Shown here: positions 56,844 through 64,000 of the stretch, piece by piece
How the letters are laid out: the number at the start of each line of letters is the position of its first letter
Numbering within the stretch: position 1 is the first letter of the stretch
Assembly: GCA_016793265.1 (NCBI GenBank)
Contig: JAEUHT010000041.1
Location: 1 to 64,000, forward strand
DNA: 64,000 nucleotides
Origin: Planctomycetota bacterium
Lineage (GTDB): Bacteria > Planctomycetota > UBA1135 > UBA2386
Direction: 5' to 3'
Program-made: the position numbers and the translations under genes
The notes under the pieces: model-generated
The model's input: the letters and a program-made list of their open reading frames with translations, nothing else
The model's database searches: none
Told to the model about the DNA's origin: nothing

Positions 56844-58411
56844 CACAGCTCCAGCACGCCGTGGTCGGCGCGGAACGGATCGGCGGCGTCGATCAGGGCG
56901 TCGGCCAGGTGCGGCCCGACCGTGGTCAGGAACGACAGCGGCCCGAGCACGCGCTCTTGCGGGCGCGAGCGCGGTCGCAGCGTGCTGCACAGGCGGCGCA
57001 GCTGGCGGATGCCGGTGCCCTCGCGGTTCTGGCGGGCGTTGCGCACCTTCTGCAGCAACCGTTCGATCTCCTCGACCGACTTGGTGCGGGCGCGATCGAG
57101 CGCGCCGAGCATCGACGCGTCGAGCACGCCGAGCTGCTGGGCGATGCCGTCGAGGCCGTTGCGCAGGTGGGCCTGCAGGTCCTCGAGGCGCACCTCGACG
57201 TCGCTGCCCTGATCACCGGCCAGCAGCCGTTCGGCGAGCTCCTCGGCCGGGCGGTCGAGGTCGGGCAGGTCGAGCGAGAAGCGGTTGAGCAACCGCTGCA
57301 TCGACGGCTCGACGAGCGTCAGCGACGCGCGCGGCACGAACACCGGCTGCGGCACGCCGAGTGTGCGGTAGAGCGGCGCCACCGAGCACAGGTACCCGAG
57401 TTCGCCAGGGCCGACGACGAAGGCGACCGATGGCAGGCAGGCGTCCTGCCACAGCGGCCGCAACAACACACCCGGGCTCAGGTCCTGCGGCCGGCCGACG
57501 CTCTCGCCGTCGGCCAGCGGTTGGCGCACACCGCCGGTCAGTTCGAACATCATCGTCGCGGTCGGGTCGAGCGTGACGTCGATGCCGAGCGCGCCGAGGT
57601 CGTCGCTGGCCTGGCGCAGCTGGTCGCGCACCTCGTTGGCCTTGCCCCACCACTTCAGCAGCGGCTCGAACGCCTCCGCCGGCAGGTCGCGCGGCTCGAT
57701 CATGCAGAGGCCGTGCCTGCCGAACGTCTCGAACAGGAAGCGCGCCTGTTGGTCGCCGAGCGTGTCGTTGCTGCTGCGCGGCCTGGCCATGCCCATGACC
57801 CAGTCGCGGAATTCGGTCTGCGGCAGCAGCGGGTCGAGCTCGTGCAGCAGGCGCTCGAGGTCGCGGCCGACGGCGATCGACCGCAGCGGTTCGTTGTGGC
57901 TGGTCTGGTCGATGCGGAAGCGCTGCACTTCCTGCTGCTGGTTGACCAGGAACAGGCGGTTGGCTTCTTCGAGGTCGTGGTCGTCGCTGTGGTTCCAGAA
58001 CAGCGGCACCACGCGCGGCCCGCCACCGGCGGCGGCGCTGGCGGCGTTGATGTCGCGGCACAGCCGGATCGCCGTCGCCACCTTGTGGAACGTCAGCAGC
58101 GGCCCGCCCATCAGCCCCGGCTGCTGGCCGGTGACGACGACGTGCACGTCCGGGTCGAGCAGCGCCTTGGCGCTGGCGAACACCTCGGCCGGCGCGTGGT
58201 GGCGTTCGGCGTAGGCGCACAGCGCCTTGACCAGCAGTTCGCGCGGCAGCAGGCGGCCGGCGCGCGTCGGCGCCCGCCGCATCAGCTCGCCGACCGTGCG
58301 CGCGCGTTGACCGAGGAACGCGCCGAGCTCGCGGTCGTCTTCGAGGAACCGTTGGTGCGCCTCGGAGGTGCCGAGGCGGCGGAACGAGATGTGGCGGAGC
58401 GTTGCGGTCAC
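56843..58411 (-). CDS. bshC: BshC: bacillithiol synthase, cysteine-adding enzyme (step 3)
   Basis: 522 residues from GTG at 58411, in a GTGA overlap with pyrF. Typical BshC: VVVTGQQPGLMGGPLLTFHK, VVPLFWNHSDDHDLEEANRL, TLDPTATMMFELTGGVRQPL-like region, SVAFVVGPGELGYLCSVAPL, YRTLGVPQPVFVPRASLTLV, a helical C-terminal coiled coil (LGALDRARTKSVEEIERLLQ), and LGPLSFLTTVGPHLADALID. It couples cysteine to GlcN-malate. BshC is rarely confused with other families, so it anchors the pathway call. Confidence 0.93.
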   Translation of the reverse strand: MTATLRHISFRRLGTSEAHQRFLEDDRELGAFLGQRARTVGELMRRAPTRAGRLLPRELLVKALCAYAERHHAPAEVFASAKALLDPDVHVVVTGQQPGLMGGPLLTFHKVATAIRLCRDINAASAAAGGGPRVVPLFWNHSDDHDLEEANRLFLVNQQQEVQRFRIDQTSHNEPLRSIAVGRDLERLLHELDPLLPQTEFRDWVMGMARPRSSNDTLGDQQARFLFETFGRHGLCMIEPRDLPAEAFEPLLKWWGKANEVRDQLRQASDDLGALGIDVTLDPTATMMFELTGGVRQPLADGESVGRPQDLSPGVLLRPLWQDACLPSVAFVVGPGELGYLCSVAPLYRTLGVPQPVFVPRASLTLVEPSMQRLLNRFSLDLPDLDRPAEELAERLLAGDQGSDVEVRLEDLQAHLRNGLDGIAQQLGVLDASMLGALDRARTKSVEEIERLLQKVRNARQNREGTGIRQLRRLCSTLRPRSRPQERVLGPLSFLTTVGPHLADALIDAADPFRADHGVLEL

Positions 58412-59286
58412 GGGGTCGCGGTTCTACCGCCTGAGCACACCGCGCGACACTCGGCGGCGAACGTAGCCGCGGCAGCATCGATGCGGTCGAGCCAGTCGTC
58501 GGCTTCGGGGCGGAAGCACTGCATCACGCCACGGCTCTGGTTGACGAGCGCGCCGAGGCCACGCCGGTCGAACGCGGCGGCGAGATCCTGCACCTTGCCA
58601 CCCTGGGCGCCGACGCCGGGCAGCAAGAGCCAGCTCTTCGGTAGCAGCGCGCGCAGCCGCGCCAGCTCCTGCGGCCAGGTCGCGCCGACGACGGCGCCGA
58701 CCGGCGAGTAACCTTCGGCCTCGGGCAGCTCGCCCGCCCACCGCGTCACCGCGCGCGCGACGACGTCACACAGCGGTTCGCCACCGACCATCAGGTCCTG
58801 GAAGTCCCTGGCGCCCGGGTTGCTCGTGCGCACGAGCACGAAGACGCCGCGGCCGCCGCGTTGCGGGTGGCAGGCCTTCAGGAACGGCGCCACCGAGTCG
58901 CCACCGAGATACGGGTGCAGCGTCACCGCGTCGGCGTGCGGGAAGTGACCTTCGGCGTAGGCCTCGGCCGTGCTGCCGATGTCGCCGCGCTTGACGTCGC
59001 CGACGACCAGCAGGTCGCGGCGGCGCGCCAGCTCGCAGACCTGCTCGTAAGCCCCGTAGCCGCCGGCACCGAAGCACTCGAAGAAGGCGATGTTGGGCTT
59101 CACGGCGGGAGCGTGCCGGGCCAACACGGGCATCACTTCGCGGTAGAACGCAACGATGCGGTCGGCGGGGGTGGCGCCTGGCAACAGGCGCAGCGGCAGC
59201 GCGTCCAGACGCGGATCGAGGCCGATCACGATCGGGGCCTGACCGCCGAGCACGCGCGCGGCGAGGCGGGCGACGAAGCTCTGCAT
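58408..59286 (-). CDS. pyrF: Orotidine-5'-phosphate decarboxylase
   Basis: 292 residues from ATG at 59286. Type-2 OMP decarboxylase: VIGLDPRLDALPLRLLPGAT, VKPNIAFFECFGAGGYGAYE, and catalytic LLVVGDVKRGDIGSTAEAYA (the D-x-K-x-x-D motif), AVTLHPYLGGDSVAPFL, SWLLLPGVGAQGGKVQDLAA, LVNQSRGVM. Last step of UMP synthesis. First gene of a pyrF-bshC-bshB run with 1- to 4-base overlaps, divergent from the transhydrogenase genes. Confidence 0.94.
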   Translation of the reverse strand: MQSFVARLAARVLGGQAPIVIGLDPRLDALPLRLLPGATPADRIVAFYREVMPVLARHAPAVKPNIAFFECFGAGGYGAYEQVCELARRRDLLVVGDVKRGDIGSTAEAYAEGHFPHADAVTLHPYLGGDSVAPFLKACHPQRGGRGVFVLVRTSNPGARDFQDLMVGGEPLCDVVARAVTRWAGELPEAEGYSPVGAVVGATWPQELARLRALLPKSWLLLPGVGAQGGKVQDLAAAFDRRGLGALVNQSRGVMQCFRPEADDWLDRIDAAAATFAAECRAVCSGGRTATP

Positions 59287-59385
59287 TGGTCCGGCGAGAG
59301 TAGCCCTTGTTCCCCGTGGCGCGAGGTCGCCGCTTCTGATTCTCTTCTCGGCTCCAAAGTCCGACGTCCGAGAGAGGCAGTCCCC

Positions 59386-60525
59386 ATGGTTGTGATCTTC
59401 GTGCCCAAGGAACCGGCTCCAGGCGAGACGCGCGTCGCCGCCATCCCGGAGACCGTGAAGGGCATGCTCAAGCTCGGTCAGCAGGTGCAGATCGAGCGTG
59501 GTGCCGGAGTTCCCGCCGGCTTCCAGGATTCCGATTTCCAGGCCGCTGGCGCCACCCTCGTGGACGCCGCCGCGATCGCCAGTGCCGACATCGTGCTCGC
59601 CGTCAACGCGCCGCCGCCCGACCGGGTGAAGGCGATGAAGGCCGGGGCGATCCTGATCTGCTCGCTGACGCCGACCAGCCGTCTCGACACGGTCGTGGCG
59701 GCGCGCGATGCGAAGGTCACCTCGATGGCCCTCGAGCTGATGCCGCGCATCACCCGGGCGCAGAAGATGGACATCCTCAGTTCGCAGGCAACCTGCAGCG
59801 GCTACCAGGCCGTGCTGCTGGCGGCGGTCCACCTGCCGAAGATGTTCCCGCTGATGATGACCGCGGCCGGCACCTTGACGCCGGCCCGCGTGCTGATCCT
59901 CGGCGTCGGCGTCGCCGGTCTGCAGGCGATCTCGACCGCCAAGAAGCTCGGCGCCGTGGTCGAGGCCAACGACATCCGCCCGGCCTGCCGCGAGCAGGTC
60001 GAGTCGCTCGGCGGCAAGTTCGTCGACACCGGCACGCCACCCAACGCCGAGACCAAGGGCGGCTACGCCACCGAGGTGCAGGCCGAGTTCCTGAAGAAGC
60101 AGCGCGAGATCCTGACCAACCACATCGCGCAGGCCGACGTGCTGATCACGACGGCGCAGGTGCCGGGCAAGAAGGCGCCGGTGCTGGTGACGGCGGAGAT
60201 GCGCAAGGCGATGAAGCCCGGTTCGGTGATCGTCGACATGGCCGCCGCGACCGGTGGCAACGTCGAGGGCACCGTCGCCGGTCAGGTCACCGACCTCGAC
60301 GGCGTCACCGTGATCGGCGACACCAACCTCGCGTCCCGCAAGGCCAATGACGCCTCGCGCATGTTCGCGCGCAACATCCTCGCCATGTTCCCCGAGTTCA
60401 TGGGCAAGGACGGCAAGCTCAACATCAACCTCGAACAGGAGATCCAGACCGCGGTCATCGTCACCCACGATGGCAAGGTGCGGCACGAACCCACGGCCGC
60501 GGCCCTCGCCGCCAAGGGAGCCTGA
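59386..60525 (+). CDS. pntA: NAD(P) transhydrogenase subunit alpha, part 1 (NAD-binding domain)
   Basis: 379 residues from ATG at 59386 (MVVIFVPKEPAPGETRVAAI), with GAGAGGCAG as ribosome binding site. Alanine-dehydrogenase-like domain I: RVLILGVGVAGLQAISTAKK then LGAVVEANDIRP (NAD-binding GxGxxG), QATCSGYQAVLLAAVHLPKM, GSVIVDMAAATGGNVEGTVA. Binds NAD(H) outside the membrane. Split-alpha form: the membrane part is the next gene, 5 bases away. Uses proton-motive force to make NADPH, and could support thiol-disulfide redox balance including bacillithiol. Confidence 0.95.
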   Translation: MVVIFVPKEPAPGETRVAAIPETVKGMLKLGQQVQIERGAGVPAGFQDSDFQAAGATLVDAAAIASADIVLAVNAPPPDRVKAMKAGAILICSLTPTSRLDTVVAARDAKVTSMALELMPRITRAQKMDILSSQATCSGYQAVLLAAVHLPKMFPLMMTAAGTLTPARVLILGVGVAGLQAISTAKKLGAVVEANDIRPACREQVESLGGKFVDTGTPPNAETKGGYATEVQAEFLKKQREILTNHIAQADVLITTAQVPGKKAPVLVTAEMRKAMKPGSVIVDMAAATGGNVEGTVAGQVTDLDGVTVIGDTNLASRKANDASRMFARNILAMFPEFMGKDGKLNINLEQEIQTAVIVTHDGKVRHEPTAAALAAKGA

Positions 60526-60530
60526 GTCCG

Positions 60531-60854
60531 ATGGAACAGATCCTCGCGCAACTGACCTTCCTGGTCATCTTCGTCTTCGTCATCGCCTCGCTGCTCGGCT
60601 TCGAGCTGATCACCAAGGTGCCCCCGACGCTGCACACGCCGCTGATGTCGGGCTCCAACGCAATCTCCGGCATCACCGTCGTCGGCGCGATCATGTGTGC
60701 GCTGACCCTGGAGGGGAACCCGCTCGGCAAGACGCCCGGCTGGTTCTCCAACACGCTCGCGTTCCTGGCGATCGTGTTCGCCACCATCAACGTGGTCGGC
60801 GGCTACATGGTGACCGACCGCATGCTCGGCTCGTTCAAGAAGAAGGGGAAGTGA
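60531..60854 (+). CDS. pntA2: NAD(P) transhydrogenase subunit alpha, part 2 (membrane domain)
   Basis: 107 residues. About four membrane helices: ILAQLTFLVIFVFVIASLLG, HTPLMSGSNAISGITVVGAI, LAFLAIVFATINVVGGYMVT. The TPLMSGSNAISGI stretch is the signature of the alpha C-terminal membrane part, and GGYMVTDRML precedes the final basic tail FKKKGK. Translationally spaced by 3 bases from pntB. Confidence 0.95.
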   Translation: MEQILAQLTFLVIFVFVIASLLGFELITKVPPTLHTPLMSGSNAISGITVVGAIMCALTLEGNPLGKTPGWFSNTLAFLAIVFATINVVGGYMVTDRMLGSFKKKGK

Positions 60855-60857
60855 GCC

Positions 60858-62252
60858 GTGACCTACCTCTATCTGCTCGCGACGCTGCTGTTCGTCTTCG
60901 GCATCAAGCGCCTGACCAGCGTCAAGACCTGCGCCCAGGGCAACCGCCTCTCCGAGGCGGGCATGTTGCTGGCCATCGTGACCACGCTGCTGATCTACAA
61001 CGGCAGCATCAGCTGGTGGGTCGTGATCGCCGGCCTGCTCGTCGGTGGCGGCATCGGCGCCATCATCGCCAAGAAGACGCCGACCACGCAGATGCCCGAG
61101 ATGGTGGCTGCGCTCAACGGCTTCGGCGGCGTCGCCTCGGCGCTCGTCGCCATGGCCGACCTGCTGCAGAACACCGCGTTGAAGGGCGAAGCCTCGCTGT
61201 CGATGATGGGCACCGTGCTGGCGATCGCCACGCCGGCCACCATCCTGATCGGCATGGTGACGCTGACCGGCAGCTTCGTCGCGTTCTTCAAGCTCGGTGG
61301 CAAGAAGATCGTGCACCCGCTGAAGGGCTCGGCGCGCCACTACGCGCACGCTGCGCTCGGCCTGGCGGCCATCGGTTGCTCGGTCTGGATGGTGTTCACC
61401 GGCAGCCACGTGTCGATGGCGATCGCCGTCATCCTGCTGGCGTTGATCGCGTCCGCGCTCGGCGTGCTGCTGACGCTGCCGATCGGCGGCGCTGACATGC
61501 CGGTCGTGGTGTCGCTGCTCAACAGCTACTCGGGTGTCGCTGGCGCCGCCGCCGGCTTCGTCATCAACAACCCGCTGCTGATCGTCGCCGGCGCCCTGGT
61601 CGGCACATCGGGCCTGATCCTGACGCAGATCATGTGCAAGGCGATGAACCGGTCGCTCGGCAACGTGCTGCTCGGCGGCATCGGCGACGACACGGTGGCC
61701 AAGGACGCCAAGGACTACAAGTCGATCAAGGCGACCACGCCCGAAGAGGTGGCGATGCTGCTCGACGGCGCGACCTCGGTGGTGTTCGTGCCCGGCTACG
61801 GCCTCGCTGTCGCCCAGGCGCAGCACACCATCCGCGAGCTCGGTGAGCTGCTGATCAAGCGCGGCGTCACGGTGCGCTACGCGATCCACCCGGTGGCCGG
61901 TCGCATGCCGGGCCACATGAACGTGCTGCTGGCGGAGTCGGACGTCCCGTACGACCAGCTGTTCGAGATGGATCAGATCAACGGCGACTTCAAGAACACC
62001 GACGTCGTCATCGTCGTCGGCGCCAACGATGTCGTGAACCCGGCGGCGCGTGAAGACACCGGCCCGATCGCCGGCATGCCGATCCTCAACGTCGACGAAG
62101 CGCGCACCTGCGTCGTCATCAAGCGCTCGCTGGCGCCGGGTTATGCCGGCATCCGCAACCCGCTGTTCGACCTGCCCAACACGCTGATGGTGTTCCTCGA
62201 CGCCAAGGAGGCGCTCGAGGGCATGGTGAAGGAAGTCAAGGAGCTCAAGTAG
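60858..62252 (+). CDS. pntB: NAD(P) transhydrogenase subunit beta
   Basis: 464 residues from GTG at 60858. An N-terminal membrane domain of about eight helices (SEAGMLLAIVTTLLIYNGSI, EMVAALNGFGGVASALVAMA, PVVVSLLNSYSGVAGAAAGF) is followed by the NADP-binding domain III (VVFVPGYGLAVAQAQHTIRE, AIHPVAGRMPGHMNVLLAES, VVIVVGANDVVNPAARED, MPILNVDEARTCVVIKRSLA, PGYAGIRNPLF). Together with the two alpha genes it forms the complete proton-translocating pump. Last gene of the operon. Confidence 0.96.
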   Translation: MTYLYLLATLLFVFGIKRLTSVKTCAQGNRLSEAGMLLAIVTTLLIYNGSISWWVVIAGLLVGGGIGAIIAKKTPTTQMPEMVAALNGFGGVASALVAMADLLQNTALKGEASLSMMGTVLAIATPATILIGMVTLTGSFVAFFKLGGKKIVHPLKGSARHYAHAALGLAAIGCSVWMVFTGSHVSMAIAVILLALIASALGVLLTLPIGGADMPVVVSLLNSYSGVAGAAAGFVINNPLLIVAGALVGTSGLILTQIMCKAMNRSLGNVLLGGIGDDTVAKDAKDYKSIKATTPEEVAMLLDGATSVVFVPGYGLAVAQAQHTIRELGELLIKRGVTVRYAIHPVAGRMPGHMNVLLAESDVPYDQLFEMDQINGDFKNTDVVIVVGANDVVNPAAREDTGPIAGMPILNVDEARTCVVIKRSLAPGYAGIRNPLFDLPNTLMVFLDAKEALEGMVKEVKELK

Positions 62253-62340
62253 CTCCGGCCTGCTCCCGCCGCCGGCCGGCATCGCCGCGCCGTTGGCCGT
62301 TGGCCGCGCACTGTCGCGCGTCGGTAGAGTGACGGCGACC

Positions 62341-62829
62341 ATGCGCCACCTCCCGCCGCACCTGCTGCCGCTGTTCGCCTTGTTGTCGCTGCTGCCGCAG
62401 GAACCGGCCGGCAAGCCCGCCGCCGAGCTGCCGCCCGGCGTCGCCGAGCTGCGCCGGCTGGACTGGCTCAGCGGCACCTGGGTGATGGAGAGCCGCGGCA
62501 CCACCACCGAAGAACACTGGCGGCCGCTGCAGGGCACGACCCTGCTCGGCACCTCGCACACCTTCGATGCCCGCCGCACGCAGGCCTTCGAGTTCCTGCG
62601 CATCACGCTCGTGCGCGGCAAGCCCGCCTACGTGGCGCAGCCGGGTGGTGGTGCGCCGACGGTGTTCGTGATGACGAAGCTCGAAGATGGCGCCGTGACC
62701 TTCGAGAACCCGGAGCACGACGCCCCGCAGCGCATTCGCTACGAACGCACCGACACGGGCGTCACCGCCTCGATCAGCCAGCTCGACGGCTCGCGGGCGA
62801 TGCGCTTCGTGTTCACGAAGCGGGAGTGA
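62341..62829 (+). CDS. DUF6265 exported lipocalin-like protein
   Basis: 162 residues from ATG at 62341. Signal-like N-terminus LLPLFALLSLLPQEP. The characteristic LDWLSGTWVMESRGTTTEEH opening is followed by WRPLQGTTLLGTSHTF, FEFLRITLVRGKPAYVAQP, VTFENPEHDAPQRIRYERT, and [18 protein letters not shown], the strand pattern of DUF6265/YybH-type beta barrels. Role unknown. Its end overlaps the end of the convergent SWIM gene by 17 bases. Confidence 0.78.
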   Translation: MRHLPPHLLPLFALLSLLPQEPAGKPAAELPPGVAELRRLDWLSGTWVMESRGTTTEEHWRPLQGTTLLGTSHTFDARRTQAFEFLRITLVRGKPAYVAQPGGGAPTVFVMTKLEDGAVTFENPEHDAPQRIRYERTDTGVTASISQLDGSRAMRFVFTKRE

Positions 62830-63550
62830 CCGGGGCCGGCGCGGCCGGCGGCGTCGACGGCAGGGCGGCGAGCGCCTTCAGCGCGGCGCCGACGGCGCGT
62901 TCGGACGGCGCGTCGATGAGCCAGCGCATCTGCGCCGGCGTCAGCACCTGGCCGAGATCGGTGTCTTCGGCGTCCGGGTAGAGCACGGGCTCCTCGGGCA
63001 CGCCGAACGCGAGCGGCGGCAGGTCGGCTTCGGGCTCGGTCTGGCGCACCTTCGCCAGCAGCACCTGCAGGTCGACACCACGCAGCAGCAGCAGTTCCCA
63101 CGGTCGGTCATCGAGCCGGCGGGCGACCAGCTCGTGCAGCGCCAACACGTGCCGGCAGGGTTTCTCCTGCAGGTCGCACGAACAGCCGAAGGTGACGCTG
63201 CGCGAATCGGGGAACAACGGTTCGCCGACCACGCGCGCGACCAGGCGATCGAAGGCGCGCGGCACGCGGCCGTCGTCGAGCGCTTCGATGATCGTCTTGC
63301 TGCGCCGCAGCACGCGCACCAGCGTCATCATGTCGCGCTGCGGCAGCGTGCGGATCTGCAGGCTGACCTCGTGGATCGAGCCCATCGACCCTTCCATCTC
63401 GGCGCGGATCGAACCGGCGCGGATGCGCAGCATCGGCTTCCTGATGCTCGGCAGCGCCTCGAGCGCCGCCGCCAGCCGCTTGTCGTCGATGCCGCGGGTC
63501 GCCTCGCGGCGCCAACGCTCGCCCATGGAGACCGACTTGCGTTCGTTCAC
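62813..63550 (-). CDS. SWIM zinc-finger protein partnered with SNF2 helicase
   Basis: 245 residues. The SWIM motif is [20 protein letters not shown] (CxC...CxH) at about 120-140. The N-terminal part is basic ([20 protein letters not shown]), with [20 protein letters not shown] upstream of the finger, matching the small SWIM proteins that sit beside SNF2 ATPases. It overlaps the SNF2 stop by 4 bases (ATGA), so the two are translated together. Probably recruits or regulates the helicase at DNA or protein targets. Confidence 0.87.
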   Translation of the reverse strand: MNERKSVSMGERWRREATRGIDDKRLAAALEALPSIRKPMLRIRAGSIRAEMEGSMGSIHEVSLQIRTLPQRDMMTLVRVLRRSKTIIEALDDGRVPRAFDRLVARVVGEPLFPDSRSVTFGCSCDLQEKPCRHVLALHELVARRLDDRPWELLLLRGVDLQVLLAKVRQTEPEADLPPLAFGVPEEPVLYPDAEDTDLGQVLTPAQMRWLIDAPSERAVGAALKALAALPSTPPAAPAPVTPAS

Positions 63551-64000
63551 GCCATCGCCTCCTTGCGATCGAGCACGAGCAGGCGCTTGAGCTCCTCGTT
63601 GCTGAGTTCGGTGATCCAGTTCTCGCCAGCCGCCAAGAGGCCGTCGGCGACCTCACGCTTGCGATCGAGCATGGTCTGGATGCGTTCTTCGAGCGTGCCG
63701 CTGCAGACGAACTTGTGCACGAAGACGTTGCGCTGCTGGCCGATGCGGAAGGCGCGGTCGGTGGCCTGGTCCTCGACGGCAGGGTTCCACCAGCGATCGA
63801 AGTGGAACACGCGGTTGGCGGCGGTCAGGTTGAGGCCGGTGCCGCCCGCCTTGAGCGACAGCACGAACAGCTTCGGGCCGTCGGGCCGCGCCGTCTGGAA
63901 GTCGGCGACCATCTGGTCGCGCTCCTTCTGCGGCACGCCGCCGTGCAGGAACAACACACCCTGGCCGAACATGTTCTCCAGGTGTGTCTTCAGCAGCGAG
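63547..64000 (-). CDS. SNF2-family helicase, C-terminal part only (runs off the window)
   Basis: Only the last 150 residues or so are in the window; the frame continues beyond base 64000. RecA-2 motifs are clear: [40 protein letters not shown] (motif V), [20 protein letters not shown] and [20 protein letters not shown] (motif VI with [11 protein letters not shown]), then [20 protein letters not shown]. It ends 4 bases into the SWIM gene. Acts as an ATP-driven DNA or protein-complex remodeller. Confidence 0.93.
   Translation of the reverse strand, partial: SLLKTHLENMFGQGVLFLHGGVPQKERDQMVADFQTARPDGPKLFVLSLKAGGTGLNLTAANRVFHFDRWWNPAVEDQATDRAFRIGQQRNVFVHKFVCSGTLEERIQTMLDRKREVADGLLAAGENWITELSNEELKRLLVLDRKEAMA

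Overview
The window is a GC-rich, gene-dense bacterial chromosome segment with very short intergenic gaps, many 1-8 nt gene overlaps and frequent GTG starts. Two secreted repeat proteins share a C-terminal domain. There is a full outer-membrane lipid apparatus (kdsD, an LptC/LptA-like giant, lptD, MlaFE and an MCE protein), DUF481 and other barrel proteins, and many lipoproteins. Together these point to a diderm, most probably an uncultured member of the Planctomycetota. That placement is inference from gene style; no rRNA or tRNA gene is present to confirm it.

Layout. 1-9.3 kb: a truncated delta-60-type repeat protein, a frameshifted macrodomain remnant, a PstS-like lipoprotein, a barrel lipoprotein, a DUF4097 lipoprotein, an ABC-F ATPase, and an operon of pyrE with a MocA-like/NfsA-like fusion. 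9.4-16 kb: a dolichol-phosphate-mannose-synthase-like glycosyltransferase, an unknown gene between two 37-bp direct repeats, a purF/GT-C glycosyltransferase operon, a class IV aminotransferase and an AT-hook protein. 16-22 kb: an overlapping lepB/CPBP protease/CBM9-like operon, a LeuA-like enzyme and an Hpt protein. 22-30.3 kb: a sugar isomerase-like protein, an SGNH-like protein, fmt-rsmB, a HIT-like protein and exported proteins. 30.4-38.3 kb: a kelch-like protein, then kdsD-lptC/A-like-lptD. 38.3-42 kb: DUF481, FUN14, EttA-type ABC-F and TatA.

42-59.3 kb is one co-directional block on the minus strand. It runs (in transcription order) pyrF, bshC, bshB, parA, an ATPase-domain protein, bshA, a cysteine desulfurase, dnaA, dnaN, dciA-like, gyrB, an MCE protein, a fused MlaF-MlaE transporter and a MshEN-domain protein. 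It combines the classical origin-proximal replication genes (recF is missing) with a complete predicted bacillithiol pathway and a phospholipid transport module. 59.4-64 kb: a split proton-translocating transhydrogenase (pntA1-pntA2-pntB), a DUF6265 protein, and a SWIM zinc-finger gene overlapping a SNF2 helicase that runs off the window.

The most unusual items are several fusions and added domains: MocA-NfsA, MlaF-MlaE, MCE plus a protease-like tail, a signal peptidase with a very large insert, and a GT-C enzyme with a duplicated C-terminal domain. Others are the 37-bp repeats flanking a single gene, the macrodomain pseudogene, and the bacillithiol genes next to the replication cluster. No CRISPR array, insertion sequence, prophage or RNA gene was seen.
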